DNA from: Lampris incognitus
Lineage: Eukaryota > Chordata > Actinopteri > Lampriformes > Lampridae
DNA length: 64,000 bases
Direction: 5' to 3'
Assembly: GCF_029633865.1 (NCBI RefSeq)
Contig: NC_079223.1
Location: 35,784,134-35,848,133, forward strand
Position numbers and translations under genes: made by a program. Under the pieces are notes generated by a model. It had not been told where the DNA came from, did no database searches, and saw only the letters and a list, made by a program, of their open reading frames with translations. This document shows, one piece after another, positions 11,890 through 22,404 of this stretch (the first letter of the stretch is position 1; every line of letters begins with the position of its first letter).

Positions 11890-13855
11890 TCCCTTTTACT
11901 GTAAATACCAGCCAGCAACTATAAGCTAGTACAATATGCTCCCTTGTGAAGACTGACACTGAAATATGCCGGTTTAAATGATTCTGTTGAGGGAACACTG
12001 CCAAATACATAGATATTTAATAATCTAATAAGACATACAGTACTATTGCATCTCAGTTTTTCCCCACCAGTTTGTACCGGTTATGTGGCGACAGGCTCCA
12101 GTGTCTCCTTCTCTGACTAATAAACTAAAAGGCACACCGCATTTTTGGTCTGGTCAGTTTCTTCAGACTTTGTTCCTAAACCACAGCAACTGCCTCTTGT
12201 GACCAAGTCCAAGAAACACAGATAAGGGTCCAGCAGCAACAAACACCTCCCTCAGTCAATCACAGCGTGAACAATAGCCAGAGAGGAGGCAAAGAATGGG
12301 CCGTCATCATCCAATGGCCACCAGCGGACACACAGCTTGTTGTCATCTAGATTCCACAGCCTTGAAGGAATGTCTGGATCCAGTACCAACTACATTCCTC
12401 CTGAGCAGGCTGGCTTTGCCTGTTGTTTGTACCAGGCAGGTATTATATTAATCTGATATTATCAGCTTTTACTTCTTACATGCAGAGTATTGAATATTGT
12501 CTTTGTGGCCCTGTAAAATTATGATTGATGATAGAAAAAGCGTCAAATTACCATGGTGAAATTATTTACAATTACATTTACTGGTTATAATCATTCTATA
12601 ACCTTGTATTCTAAAAGGTTATTTGGAACAATTTTCTTTCAGAAATTCTCACTTTTATTGTTGTAATTTGTACTTTTGCACTCAGGCATCCTCTCTTGGT
12701 TTAACCTGACCCCACATTTTTGCCCTAGATTTCACAAGAGAAGTACAAAACTGGCCCTTTAGTATCTGTGATTCTCATACTTTAAGAGTATCTATCATGC
12801 ATGACTTGTTTGGTCAGTGAAAAGTGAAAAAGAGCCTGACTTAATGGGCAAACTTATTTCACATTGGCTGTCCGATTCAATGATAATGGATAGAGCTGAA
12901 GGGTTTGGGGTCTGGCACACTAGTTTATCTGTCAAATGTATGGCAGTACACCCATTTGGCAAAGTTTAGTGACTGGTAAAACCTCCATTCTTGTCTAGAT
13001 ATTTGATACATGGCCATTTTTAGTGGCTCAGGGCCACTTTGCCCCCCACTCCTTGCAACTGTGCCTCTTGTACTGGAATGATGACAGGAAGTGGAAAGTC
13101 AACTGCTATGGTTCCTGTGTTCCTGTCTTGATAAGAGGTTATCTGCAGGCTCCAGAGGACAGACAGGAGAGCTACAGTTGTTATCAGAGCAGTGTTTTTA
13201 AACCGCTGACCATTGTTCACGAACAGGTTACGGATGAGATTTTATTGGTACAAAAAACAGTGGCTGCAACACGTTCCAGCAAGCTTCTTCGTCTTGTGAA
13301 CCACTGGGTAAAAATGTTTCTATAATTCCTCCTGCATCACCAGAGACATTGCAGTATACATGGTTTAACATGAACATCCAGGGGTCATCCAATTAAAACA
13401 AGCTCGAGAGATTTTGCCCAAATCGACTTACCTGACTTTGCTGCTATTGAACTTCTGTCCAGCTTATTGTGCTCTAAATATATATCTTTTTCCCCAGAAC
13501 CTTTTGCATTTTGACGTGCAAAATAAAAATGATTTAAATGAAATGTGTTCGTAACATATCATGAGAAAACCGTTTGGTCTGCCCCGTTTTTATCAGTTAT
13601 TTATTGCTTATTTATCTGGGTATTGATTTAGGGATATAACTCATGGAACAAGAGATGAAATCGGTAAGCAATATAAATGGTGATTGAAAGCTCTGGCACC
13701 GTTGTTTTAGTCTTTTGGTGAGTGAAGTAACAGGGATGTTTGTACTGTGTGCAAACTCCATGAAAACAATAAACTCCCAGCTTCTGTTCTCCTCTGTAGT
13801 GTGGCCAGATCAGATGTGGGCCAACGCAGTGCGATGTTCCCTGCTCAGCTCGTCT
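11890..13855. other. Gene-free stretch
   Basis: No exon, RNA gene or mobile element is recognised. Open frames here are short and not conserved-looking. Confidence 0.5.
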
Positions 13856-13926
13856 TGTCTCATCTCATCTCATCTCATCTCATCTCATCTCATCTCGTCT
13901 CGTCTCATCTCATCTCATCTCATCTC
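13856..13926. repeat. (CTCAT)n pentanucleotide tandem repeat
   Basis: About fourteen CTCAT units run in tandem, with two or three CTCGT variants in the middle. Confidence 0.95.
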
Positions 13927-14182
13927 GTCATGTGATAGGAAAATCCACCTCAAAAGTAAATATTTCACATATGCTTTTCAAATTATGTTGGTTTCAGTCA
14001 GCGCACATTTCTGAACATGAAAAGCTCAGGCCCCAAGTTGGTATGTAACTCAAGAGCTGAGACAAGTCTGTGTCATCGAGACAAACCTTTTGCCATTGTT
14101 TACCTGAAGGGAGATTAACATTGTGGTGGCTGTGACTCAACCCATGGGTGTTTTTCCATAGGTACAGTTTCAATTGGGGGTC

Positions 14183-14452
14183 ATCCCAGGTGGTCCTGTG
14201 TGGAATTTGCATGTTCGCCCCGTGTCTGCAGTGGTTTTTCTCCGGGTGCTCCAGTTTCCCCCACCATCAAAAAGACATGCATGTTAGGGTTAATACTCCT
14301 GTCTGTGCCCCTGACGGAGGCAATGGAAAGAAGAACTGGAGTTGGTCCCCGGGTGTTGCATGGCAGCTTGCCACTGCTCCTAGCTACACAGCTAGGATGG
14401 GTTAAATTCAGAGCATAATTTCCCTTCAGGGATCAATAAAGTATCTCAAAAT
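14183..14452 (+). mobile_element. tRNA-derived SINE, family B (head truncated)
   Basis: Matches the body of the 10384 copy: TCTCCGGGTGCTCC, CATCAAAAAGACATGCATG and GAGTTGGTCCCCGGG blocks. It ends in TTCAGGGATCAATAAAGTAT. The tRNA-like head is missing. Confidence 0.8.
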
Positions 14453-14640
14453 AAATTTTTTTTAAAAATGGTCCAATGGTTCAAAATAGGTTTAATTTCT
14501 AAGTTTGGCAGCTGTATCCAGGGCTGAATTTTATGTCATTGGCTCGCTGACTGTGGCACCAACAGACTGGATGCACTTTGAATCTCTGCATCCAGCGACA
14601 GAGGACCTCTACATGGACTCTGAAAACCTGATGAGTGTCT

Positions 14641-14763
<123 letters not shown>

Positions 14764-14764
14764 T

Positions 14765-15195
14765 TACTTTAATTCATGTTTCTTGTTACTTTAATTACTT
14801 TAATTCATGTCACTCACTTTAATTGATGTTGCTTGTGACCAGAGCCTTACGGGGTTGGCTGAGGAGTAAATTAGCTGGGTTTAAGAAATGGGTCTAGGGA
14901 CACTTGACATAGAGGAGTACTCTACCGGTTCATCTCTCTGGTGTGCAAGAACCTTTCCTATGCCTGTAATAGGTGCAATCAGTCGAGGGACAAGGGGCTT
15001 GCTGACAATTTTCCGACTCTGCTCTCCAATGTAGTCCAGGACATGACAGGGTTGAGCTTGCATCCTCTGACAACCTGACCTCATGTGCAGATAGTGGCGC
15101 AGTGGAGGTGATGGAGGAGAACGATGCCCCAGGTCGCTGGTCCTCGAGTGGTAGTAATTCACTCTTCTGAGAGGAAGACCAGCGAGTCAAAACCC
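14765..15195. other. Unidentified stretch, no gene assigned
   Basis: Two overlapping minus-strand open frames of about 90 codons occur at 14881-15190. No domain is recognised in either, and their overlap in different frames argues against both being real. Confidence 0.4.
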
Positions 15196-16085
15196 AACTA
15201 GCTCAGAATCAGAATCATGTTTATTGGCCATGTAGGTTTTGCACATACATGGAATTTGACTCTGGTTTTGTGGCTCTCTCAGTGTACTTACCATAGAATA
15301 ACAACACTACAACACAACAATCTGCAGATATATACACAAGGATTGACTTATACAGGTGAAATGAGAGGTGATAAAGTGCAATGGTGCAGTTCCTGGGGTG
15401 GGTTGAATTTCTTGAACTGGTGGAAAAGGTGCATTCTGTGCTGGGCCTTTTTGATGATTGTGTCTATACTGTCATCTCCACTGTTTTGAGCGTATTGAGC
15501 TCCAGGTTGTTATGGCTGCACCAGAGGGCCAGTTGATCAACTTCCCGTCTATATGCAGACTTGTCAACGTCCTAGATAAGGCCAATGATGGTTGTGTTGT
15601 CTGCAAATGTCTGGAGTTTAACAGATAGGTCAGCTAAGATGCAATCATTTAAGTAGAGGGAGAAGAGAAGAGGGTCCCAGTGCTGATTGTCTAGGTCAAG
15701 TCAAGTCAATTTTATTTGTATAGCCCAATATCACAAATTACAAATTTGCTTCAGGGGGCTTTGCTGGATGTGGATTTTCTCCAGTGTCACCTGCTGCCTC
15801 CTGTCTGTCAGGACGTTTTTAATCCACTGGCAGATGGGGGCTGGTACGGTGAGTTGGGTGAGTTTGAAGTAGAGGATATCTGGGATGAAGGTACTGAACG
15901 CGGAACTGAAGTCCACAAACAGGACCCTTGAGTGTGTCCCAGGGGACCCAAGGTGTTGGAAGATGTAATGCAAGCCCATGTTGACTGCATCCTCCACTGA
16001 CCTGTTTGCTCGGTAGGCAAACTGCAGGGGGTTGAGCAGATCACACAGAGAGGAAACGGTAGGAAAGATTCTGTGCAATTTAGTT
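15196..16085 (-). pseudogene. LINE reverse transcriptase fragment (decayed)
   Basis: On the minus strand the peptide reads LLNPLQFAYRANRSVEDAV, then VLFVDFSSAFSTFIPDILYFK, then QWIKNVLTDRRQQVT: RT motifs up to the first catalytic D. Past an insertion at about 15703-15772, the frame resumes with LYLNDCILADLSVKL and TFADNTTIIGLI. There the FADD box has become FADN and stops follow. A piece of the linker from a similar LINE lies at 17178-17510, separated by an L1-like fragment. Confidence 0.75.
15703..15772 (+). repeat. Short SINE-like insert in LINE
   Basis: AAGTCAAGTCAATTTTATTT followed by a GTATAGCCCAATATCACAAA block interrupts the RT frame. The same block occurs at 33207-33285 and in part near 34490. 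Confidence 0.6.
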
Positions 16086-17110
16086 TTTGACTAATGAAGC
16101 CTGTGCATCACCTTGAATTGGATTATTTGATGCTTGACATTAATAGAACAAGATCGGGTCCTGCTAAGGCCTCCTCCCAAACATCATCCCCAATCTATAT
16201 TCCCAGTTCCTCCTCCCAGGCATTTTTCAGAGAATGTGTGGCATAATTTACTTGTTCAGAAAATATATTTACAAAGTCTGAGACCAATTTTTGGGATTCA
16301 GGTGGGCCCAACAAAAGCTTATAAATCATTCTTCCTTAAGGGAGAGACTCAGTTAGATGCACACTGATGAACATAATTCCTCATCTGTACGTATCGGGAG
16401 AAATGTGTTGTGGCAAGAGAGAACTTGTTTTTTTTAACTGAGCAAAAGAGGCAAATTGGTTGTTAATATACAAATCTTCCAAAGTGACTACACCTTTTAG
16501 CCTCCAACTGTCAAAAGATGCATCTGAGAGGGATGGGGGAATGCATGATTGCGATATACTGGGGTATGAATAGAAGTGTCTGGTAGTCTGCAGCCCTTCT
16601 TTATTTGCTACCATATTTTCAAGATGATTAAGTTATCCACCTTATTATTTGTAGGGATCTGGGGACTGAGAAAAGGAGTGCTGGAAGAGAACTGTTTTTG
16701 ACATAACAGTTTTCAATGGCAACCCAAGATGGAGTCTCAGTGGATACTTCCAATCTGTAACCTTCCTGCCAATAGACAGGGGCCCTCAAGGGTCCTCCAT
16801 TTTTCAATGCCGCCCCCCCCCCCCCCAGCTTTTCCACTTTTTCAAGAAAGTTCATCTTAAAAAATTAGCTTAGGGTCTTTTACCAGGACTACTCCAAGAT
16901 ACTTTAGTTTATCCATAATTTTGAAAGGGAGATCATGCAGAAATTCAGTGTTAAGATCAGCACCACGTGACATAAATTCACTCTTCTGCAAATTAATTGT
17001 ATATCCTGAAACTTCACCAAATGGCCTTACAAAATCTGGCAAAACTGGAACCGACTTCTCAGATTGTGATAGGAAGGGGACAACATCAACTACGTATCTG
17101 GTTGTGTGTC
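16086..17110 (-). pseudogene. L1-like LINE C-terminal fragment
   Basis: On the minus strand, PFGEVSGYTINLQKSEFMSRG and KLKYLGVVLVKDPKL resemble the post-catalytic RT region of L1/Swimmer-type fish elements. The more distal SYPSISQSCIPPSL and GVVTLEDLYINNQFASFAQL resemble the C-terminal segment. Frames are broken throughout. It lies between two parts of another LINE, suggesting nested insertion. Confidence 0.6.
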
Positions 17111-17177
17111 GTGACCGGAGAGGGTGAGCGATGTGAAAGTACGCTTATCAAACCTGCAGTAAAACCCATGTAGATTG

Positions 17178-17510
17178 TCAGCCAGGTGATGGTTCCCTGC
17201 AGTGTGTGTGTGTGTGTGGGGGGGGGGGTCTCTTGTAGTTGGTAATGTCTTTTAAAGTGCTCCAGACTGATGATGGGCCGTTGGCAGAAAACCTGTTTTC
17301 CAACTCTTCAGAGTAGCACCTTTTTGCCACTCTGATCTCCTTTGTGAGTGTACTTCTGTCTTGGTTGTGCCAGATCCTATCTCCGCCCCTGTAGGCTTCC
17401 TCTTTGGCCTGACGAAGCTGCCTGAGTTTTGCTGTGAACCAGACCTTATAATTGCACAGGCTGACATCGCGATTGCTATTGCGATGTGTGGAGGTGTGGG
17501 AAGATGGTGG
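17178..17510 (-). pseudogene. LINE linker-region fragment
   Basis: The minus strand reads WFTAKLRQLRQAKEEAYRGG, then TLTKEIRVAKRCYSEELENR and SSVWSTLKDITNYKRPPPP. This is the endonuclease-to-RT linker typical of Rex1-like fish LINEs. A GTGT/G-run simple sequence (17203-17227) follows it. Confidence 0.7.
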
Positions 17511-17539
17511 TGTAACTTCCATTTGCGGCGGCCTCACCC

Positions 17540-18273
17540 AGTACCGACTATGCAGTGTTTTTGTCTACGTCTGTCACAACTCAGGTGGTCATACTTACCT
17601 GACAACAGACCCGGAATCACCACATCCAAGTAGTCATACCAGAGGCTCAGTACAGTAGTGAGTCCACTCCTAGATCAGCTCACTCCCTGAGGACACCTGC
17701 AAGACCCAGCCCGGCAGAACCGCCGCACTCTCCAACCCAGTGCAGAGATACTTCAGTGATACCAGCGGAGACAGATGCTGACACACCAGCATCACAACAT
17801 TCACTGCGCCGATATCTTGAACGAGTGCATATTCCACCTAAAAGACCGAACCTTTGAGAAAAAAAAAAGGCAGAATAATCCCTTAGATTTGGTGTGCAAG
17901 GGTAGAGCAGTCTACCTCTCCCTTGCTAGTTGGAAAAAAAAATGTTTTTGGTTATTGTTATTGGAGCTGGACATTGAAAAAAAAAACAAGAGACATTTAT
18001 AAATGCAAAAGAAAATTTTAGTTTTTAAAGTAAGTGTTTTGTTTAATTTTTTAAATTTTTACATTTCAATATTTTGAGTTATAGAGGGTTCAAGTTTAAA
18101 GGGGGGGGTGTAACGTATTAGGCTATATTGGAAATAATACTATTCAGCCACCTGGTGGACGTGGTTGTAATAACAGTCCAATTACCCGTTCTGAAGGCGT
18201 GTCAGGAAAAATACCCAGTCTCCATGCACAGTTTGGTCTCCATCTGAGTTATTGATTTTCCATCAAGATATTA
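17540..18273 (+). mobile_element. Probable 3' end of an LTR retroelement
   Basis: A frame ending SLRRYLERVHIPPKRPNL then TGA (17855) resembles the tail of a retroelement polyprotein. It is followed by a non-coding stretch, a purine tract AAAGGGGGGG at 18100-18109 (polypurine-tract-like), and TGTAACGTATTAGG, which could start an LTR ending at TATTACA near 18273. No second LTR was found to confirm it. Confidence 0.35.
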
Positions 18274-18295
18274 CAGGAAGAATTATGGTTAGATA

Positions 18296-18492
18296 CACAA
18301 AAACAAACAAACACACAAACGCACACACACACACACAAACTAACAAAGGCAAACACACATATAAACCTGGACACACAACCCGTTTACACCCCCACACAGA
18401 CAAGTAAGCGCATACGGACACACACATACGCACAAACAAACAAAAGCACTTATGCACACACAACACACTGACACTCACACTCTCTCTCTATG

Positions 18493-18551
<59 letters not shown>
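18296..18551. repeat. CA-rich tract and (CA)n microsatellite
   Basis: Interrupted ACACAAA sequence from 18296 leads into a pure CA run at about 18495-18551. Confidence 0.95.
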
Positions 18552-18552
<1 letters not shown>

Positions 18553-18727
18553 CTTGGTCTTGGAACCAACCAGTCCATTGGGGCAGGACACGCTGGCACA
18601 CCCTTGGCCAGATTGCCTCCTTTATGCTTTCCCTCCATTTCCACTACTCATGCTGACACTCATTTGGCATCCTCACCCAGATCCACTTCAGTTGCATGTT
18701 TGGCCTCTAAAGGGCCAGGCTTGCCTG

Positions 18728-19285
18728 AGTTAATAATAATGACAATAATGGATTACATTATATAGCGCTTTTATCTAGACACCCAAAGCACTTCACAGTG
18801 TGGGGGGAAACTCACCTCAACCACCACCAATGTGTAGCATCCACTTGGGTGATGCACGGCAGCCATTTTGTACCAGAACGCTCACTACAGATCAGCTTGA
18901 GGTGGAGATGGAGGAATCGTTGAGCCAATTACATAATCAGATGGAGAGAGCCAGGTTGGGAATTTTTGCCAGGACATCGGGGGACCCCTACTCTTTGTGA
19001 TAAGTGCCTTGGGATCTTTAATGACCATAGTGAGTCAGGACCACGGTTTAATGTCTCATCCAAAGGACGGCATCTCCTACAGCACAGTGTCCCCATCACG
19101 GCACTGGTGCATTGGGATTTTTATTAGGACCAGGGGGAAGACTGCCCCCTGGTGGCCCACAAACACCACTTCCAGCAGCAACTCTTCCCTGGAGGTCTCC
19201 CATCCAAGTACCTGTCAAGCCCACACCTGCTTAGTTTCTGTCATTCAGCAGAGCCAGGGTACATGTTGGTATGGCTGCCGGCCGA
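18728..19285 (-). mobile_element. 5S rRNA-derived SINE-like element
   Basis: Read on the minus strand from 19285, the head is GCCGGCAGCCATACCAAC, then GAAACTAAGCAGG and GTACTTGGATGGGAGACC. These are in the order and spacing of a 5S rRNA gene, whose internal RNA polymerase III promoter would drive the element. The body continues through CACCAGGGGGCAG and ends in a simple tail GCGCTATATAATG...(ATT)n near 18728. This is the 5S-headed SINE3-type architecture known in fish. It is not a functional 5S gene, because the first half diverges strongly. Confidence 0.75.
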
Positions 19286-19326
19286 TTCCGTTCTTGTGAT
19301 CAAGGTGTGGTCCAGACCATACTTAA

Positions 19327-19874
19327 TGCTTGAGCATCCTCAACTAGGGTGCTGTATGCCAACAGGTGGAAACTCTTTTCCAGTTGGTGCAAGGATGAAC
19401 ACATGGACCCCGAGTGTTACTCTGCACTATATTGCTCGAATATTTACAGGTGTTGCTGGATCAGTGACTCTTGGTCTCTATCATTAAGGTGTATGTTGCT
19501 GTCATCTCGGCTCAACATGTGTTCATGGACAATCGAACTGTAAGGTCACATCCTCTGGTGAGCTGTTTTCTGAAAGGTGCTCTCTAGTTTCGGTCCCCGC
19601 ATGTTGTACAGGTGCCTTCATGAGATTTGCCTATCATCCTAGAAACTTTATGTTCCCCACCATTTGAGCCCCTGGAATTGGCCGGCCTCAGATGGCTGTC
19701 TGGTAAGACTGCCTTTCTCCTCACTGTTGCCTCTGCAAAAGGAGTTGGTGAGCTTCCTGCCTTGTCTGTTGTCAGGGACTGTTTGTGTTGGAATTCTGAT
19801 GGGTCTGGGGTTACTATATGGCCCAACCCCTCATTTCTTCCTAAGAGGCTTTCAGCTTTTCACATCAATTAGCC
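19327..19874 (+). pseudogene. DIRS-like tyrosine recombinase, 5' part (decayed)
   Basis: Reading through frameshifts gives LYANRWKLFSSWCKDEHMDP, an N-terminal SAM-like recombinase fold. It is followed at 19627-19872 by an open stretch PPFEPLELAGLRWLSGKTAF, LLTVASAKGVGELPALSV and TIWPNPSFLPK, the start of the catalytic domain of DIRS retrotransposon recombinases. It is cut at 19874 by the gypsy element and continues after 21604. Confidence 0.7.
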
Positions 19875-20074
19875 TGTAGTGGTTATGGGGATACATAATT
19901 CCCCTTATTGAGCTAGTAGGAACGTTAGTTTACAGCTGCCGTTTTCTCGGTTCGGGTTTACAGTGACACACTTCCGCTGCGCGGGTTTTTGTTGTAATGG
20001 TGGAAGGAATAAATGGTGCACGTTGTGTAGCCGAAAGAGAGAGTTGTCACGACTCCTGCTTGAGTTCCTCTACA
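19875..20074 (+). repeat. 5' LTR of gypsy element
   Basis: A 200-base repeat with TG...CA ends, containing AATAAA near 20008. It matches the 3' LTR over its whole length. Confidence 0.9.
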
Positions 20075-20130
20075 CTGGTGACCCCGACGTTTGTCTCTTG
20101 GTAGTTATCAGAGACAATCTTTCGAACGAA

Positions 20131-20195
20131 CATGGTTGACGAAATCAACGCGGTTTCTCTCAAATTGCCAGAGTCCTGGGAGTCATCGGCAACGA
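20131..20195 (+). pseudogene. Gypsy gag N-terminal stub
   Basis: ATG at about 20131 opens MVDEINAVSLKLPESWESSA, the usual start of fish gypsy Gag proteins. After about 22 codons the sequence switches to integrase zinc-finger sequence. This marks the junction of the internal deletion. Confidence 0.6.
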
Positions 20196-20196
20196 C

Positions 20197-21378
20197 ATGG
20201 GCTGTCTCACCCTGGCAGAAAGCCTTCAGAGGTTGGTGGCGGCAAAGTTTGTCTGGCATGGACTCAAAGAGGATGTGAGGGACTGGGCTGACACCTGTGT
20301 GGAGTGCCAACGCTCCAAAGTGCTCCAGCACGTCAAAGCGCCCCTGATGCCTTTCACGGTACCTGAGAGGAGGTTCGACCACGTGAATGTGGACCTGGTA
20401 GGCCCCCTCCCCCCCTCCCGTGGTTTCACATACCTGCTCACCATGGTCGACAGGACCACGCGATGGCCAGAGGCCGTCCCGCTTTCGTCCACGACAGCGC
20501 CTGAGGTTGCCCGAGCGTTCATCGGAACCTGGGTCGCCCGCTTTGGCACCCCATCTGACCTCTCCTCGGACAGAGGGCCGCAATTCACGTCCGCGCTCTG
20601 GGAGGAGATCGCCGCGGGTTTAGGGGCGAGGCTCCATCGCACCACAGCGTATCACCCTCAAACGAATGGATTGGTCGAGAGGTTCCATCGCTCGATGAAG
20701 GCCGCGTTGCGGGCTACCCTCAAGGACGACCGCTGGGTCGACAAACTGCCTTGGGTCATGCTTGGGCTCAGGACGGCTCCCAAGGAGGACCTCCAGTCCT
20801 CATCCGCCGAACTGGTCTACGGACAGCCACTTCAGGTCCCGGGGGATTTCCTTCCCACCGCCACAGCTCCCTGGTCCGCCAGATGCCAACGGACTGCGCT
20901 GCAGGAGGAAGCCAGGGCTTTTGCACCGGTCCCCACTTCTCAGCATGGCGGCTGTCAGTCCTATGTCCCCACGGAGCTGTGGTCGGCGGAGTATGTTTTC
21001 ATACGTCACGACGCGCACCGCGGTCCCCTGCAGCCATCCTACGACGGCCCATTTCGGGTACGGGACACTGGAGATAAGCACTTTGAGGTGGAGGTTGGCA
21101 GCAGGCTGGAGCGGGTTTCTGTGGACCACCTCCAGCCTGCTCACCTGGACTTAGACCGCCCTGTTGGTCTTGCCCTGCCCCCACGGCGGGGGCGCCCCCC
21201 GGCTCTGCCCCCCTCCCCCGGCGAGCCGCCCCCTGCTTCCCCAGCCCCTCCCTTTCCCCGGTCCAGCTGTGAGGACTCTGCTGCTTTGCCTGCGGTTAAC
21301 CAGCCCCCAGCTCCTGTTCAGTGGAGCCGTTGGGGCAGAGAGATCTGCCCCCCTCGCCACACTGACTTTTCGTATTAA
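20197..21378 (+). CDS. Gypsy integrase, N-terminally broken, non-autonomous
   Basis: Integrase would insert the retroelement cDNA into chromosomes. The frame contains the end of the HHCC zinc-binding domain (TCVECQRSKV), and the catalytic core with D in DHVNVDLVGPLPPS, D in LSSDRGPQFTS and E in QTNGLVERFH. A C-terminal chromo-like/GPF segment (YDGPFRVRDTGDKHFEVEV) and a proline-rich tail follow. The histidine half of the zinc finger (LSHPGRKPS) sits in the neighbouring frame upstream, so a one-base shift separates it. The core triad is intact, but with RT missing the copy cannot be autonomous. The ATG at 20197 is a convenience start only. Confidence 0.85.
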   Translation: MGCLTLAESLQRLVAAKFVWHGLKEDVRDWADTCVECQRSKVLQHVKAPLMPFTVPERRFDHVNVDLVGPLPPSRGFTYLLTMVDRTTRWPEAVPLSSTTAPEVARAFIGTWVARFGTPSDLSSDRGPQFTSALWEEIAAGLGARLHRTTAYHPQTNGLVERFHRSMKAALRATLKDDRWVDKLPWVMLGLRTAPKEDLQSSSAELVYGQPLQVPGDFLPTATAPWSARCQRTALQEEARAFAPVPTSQHGGCQSYVPTELWSAEYVFIRHDAHRGPLQPSYDGPFRVRDTGDKHFEVEVGSRLERVSVDHLQPAHLDLDRPVGLALPPRRGRPPALPPSPGEPPPASPAPPFPRSSCEDSAALPAVNQPPAPVQWSRWGREICPPRHTDFSY

Positions 21379-21399
21379 GGCGAATTCTGGGGGGACGTG

Positions 21400-21603
21400 T
21401 GTAGTGGTTATGGGGATACATAATTCCCCTTATTGAGCTAGTAGGAACGTTAGTTTACAGCTGCTGTTTTCTCGGTTCGGGTTTACAGTGACACACTTCC
21501 GCTGCGCGGGTTTTTTGTTGTTGTAATGGTGGAAGGAATAAATGGTGCACGTTGTGTGGCTGAAAGAGAAAGTTGTCACGCCTCCTGCTTGAGCACCTCT
21601 ACA
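21400..21603 (+). repeat. 3' LTR of gypsy element
   Basis: About 204 bases. It carries a 4-base expansion of the TTGTTG tract relative to the 5' LTR, preceded by the purine tract TCTGGGGGGACG. Confidence 0.9.
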
Positions 21604-22042
21604 AGCCTGTCAATTTGGCAGTTTTCCGCCTGCAGCCAGGGGCGGAGGAACTGCATCTTAATGTCAGCCTATGTTCTCCTATTTAGGCTCCGAGGCACTA
21701 CATAGATGTGTCAGCTGGGTTTCATAAGTTTGATGTGCTGTGTGTTATGGAGGGCACAGGAAGGGTTGCACCTTGTCCAAACAAAGACTCTCAAACTGGG
21801 TTGTCAATACCATAGCATAAGAATGCAGGCCCAGGGGCCTCCCGGTCCCCCCTGTGAAATGTCATTCAGTCAGGGGTGTCTCCACCTCTTGGGCTGCATT
21901 GAAGGGTGTTCCACTGAGTGACATCTGTGCTGCAACTACTTGGGCTTCTTCCTGTACCTTTGCCCACTTCTACAGAGTTAACGTGACCATCCTGCATCCT
22001 GTGGTGACAGTGGTCTTGTTTGCTCCTTTGGTCTGCAGCTGA
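21604..22042 (+). pseudogene. DIRS-like tyrosine recombinase, 3' part (decayed)
   Basis: Continuation of the interrupted recombinase. RGVSTSWAALKGVPLSDICA followed by TTWASSCTFAHFYRVNVT carries the C-terminal R region and the catalytic tyrosine (FAHFYR) of DIRS-type recombinases. Frames are broken upstream of 21854. Confidence 0.7.
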
Positions 22043-22148
22043 GGCACGGTGAGTGCAGATTCCTCGTGACTTTGTTGGTATGGGCCATCCAGGCATTGCA
22101 TACCGTCTCTGGCAGTCAGGAAGAATGAAATAGAATGACAGTTACAAA

Positions 22149-22402
22149 TGTAACTAAGGTTCTATGATTCTGGATGACCACCAGACTTCATTGTCACTCG
22201 GAATCTTGACGAGAAGATTCTGTACGACACGACTGCTGGGTGCCAGGCCCCTTTATCAGGTTGCTTGCGTCACCCTGGTCACACGTGTGACTATGCTGGT
22301 ATTATGTCTTGACCTCCTGTACATGTGCGTGATGCATATACAGGTCTTACATTACTGTCTATGGCGGTCATCCACAATTCATAGAACCGTAGTTACTTTC
22401 AT
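22149..22402. repeat. DIRS-type inverted terminal repeat pair
   Basis: GTAACTAAGGTTCTATGA followed by TTCTGGATGACC (22149-22186) is repeated in inverted form at about 22365-22402 (GGTCATCCACAATTCATAG then AACCGTAGTTAC). Such inverted ends flank DIRS elements, which lack ordinary LTRs. Confidence 0.65.
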
Positions 22403-22404
22403 AA

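Larger units (their letters stand above)
19875..21603 (+). mobile_element. Ty3/gypsy retrotransposon, internally deleted, both LTRs
   Basis: Two LTRs (19875-20074 and 21400-21603) start TGTAGTGG and end CTCTACA. They differ by about seven substitutions and small indels. A 4-base AGCC lies on each side (19871-19874 and 21604-21607), consistent with a target duplication. A primer-binding-site-like CTGGTGACCCCGACG begins at 20075 and a G-rich polypurine-like tract precedes the 3' LTR. Only the gag start and the integrase remain between the LTRs; protease, RT and RNase H are gone. Confidence 0.9.

Noticed and set aside
13856-13926. Tandem CTCAT units as a CRISPR-like array
   Set aside because: Continuous pentanucleotides without spacers, in a vertebrate genome.
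14881-15190. Two minus-strand 86-93 codon frames as a small gene
   Set aside because: They overlap in different frames, lack any recognised domain, and lie between a microsatellite and a LINE fragment.
19170-19285. Functional 5S rRNA gene
   Set aside because: Only the 3' half of the 5S-like region is well kept, there is no T-run terminator at the right place, and a long non-5S body follows.
20047-20645. Minus-strand open frames of 139-178 codons
   Set aside because: They overlap the integrase zinc finger and catalytic core in antisense and show no motifs.
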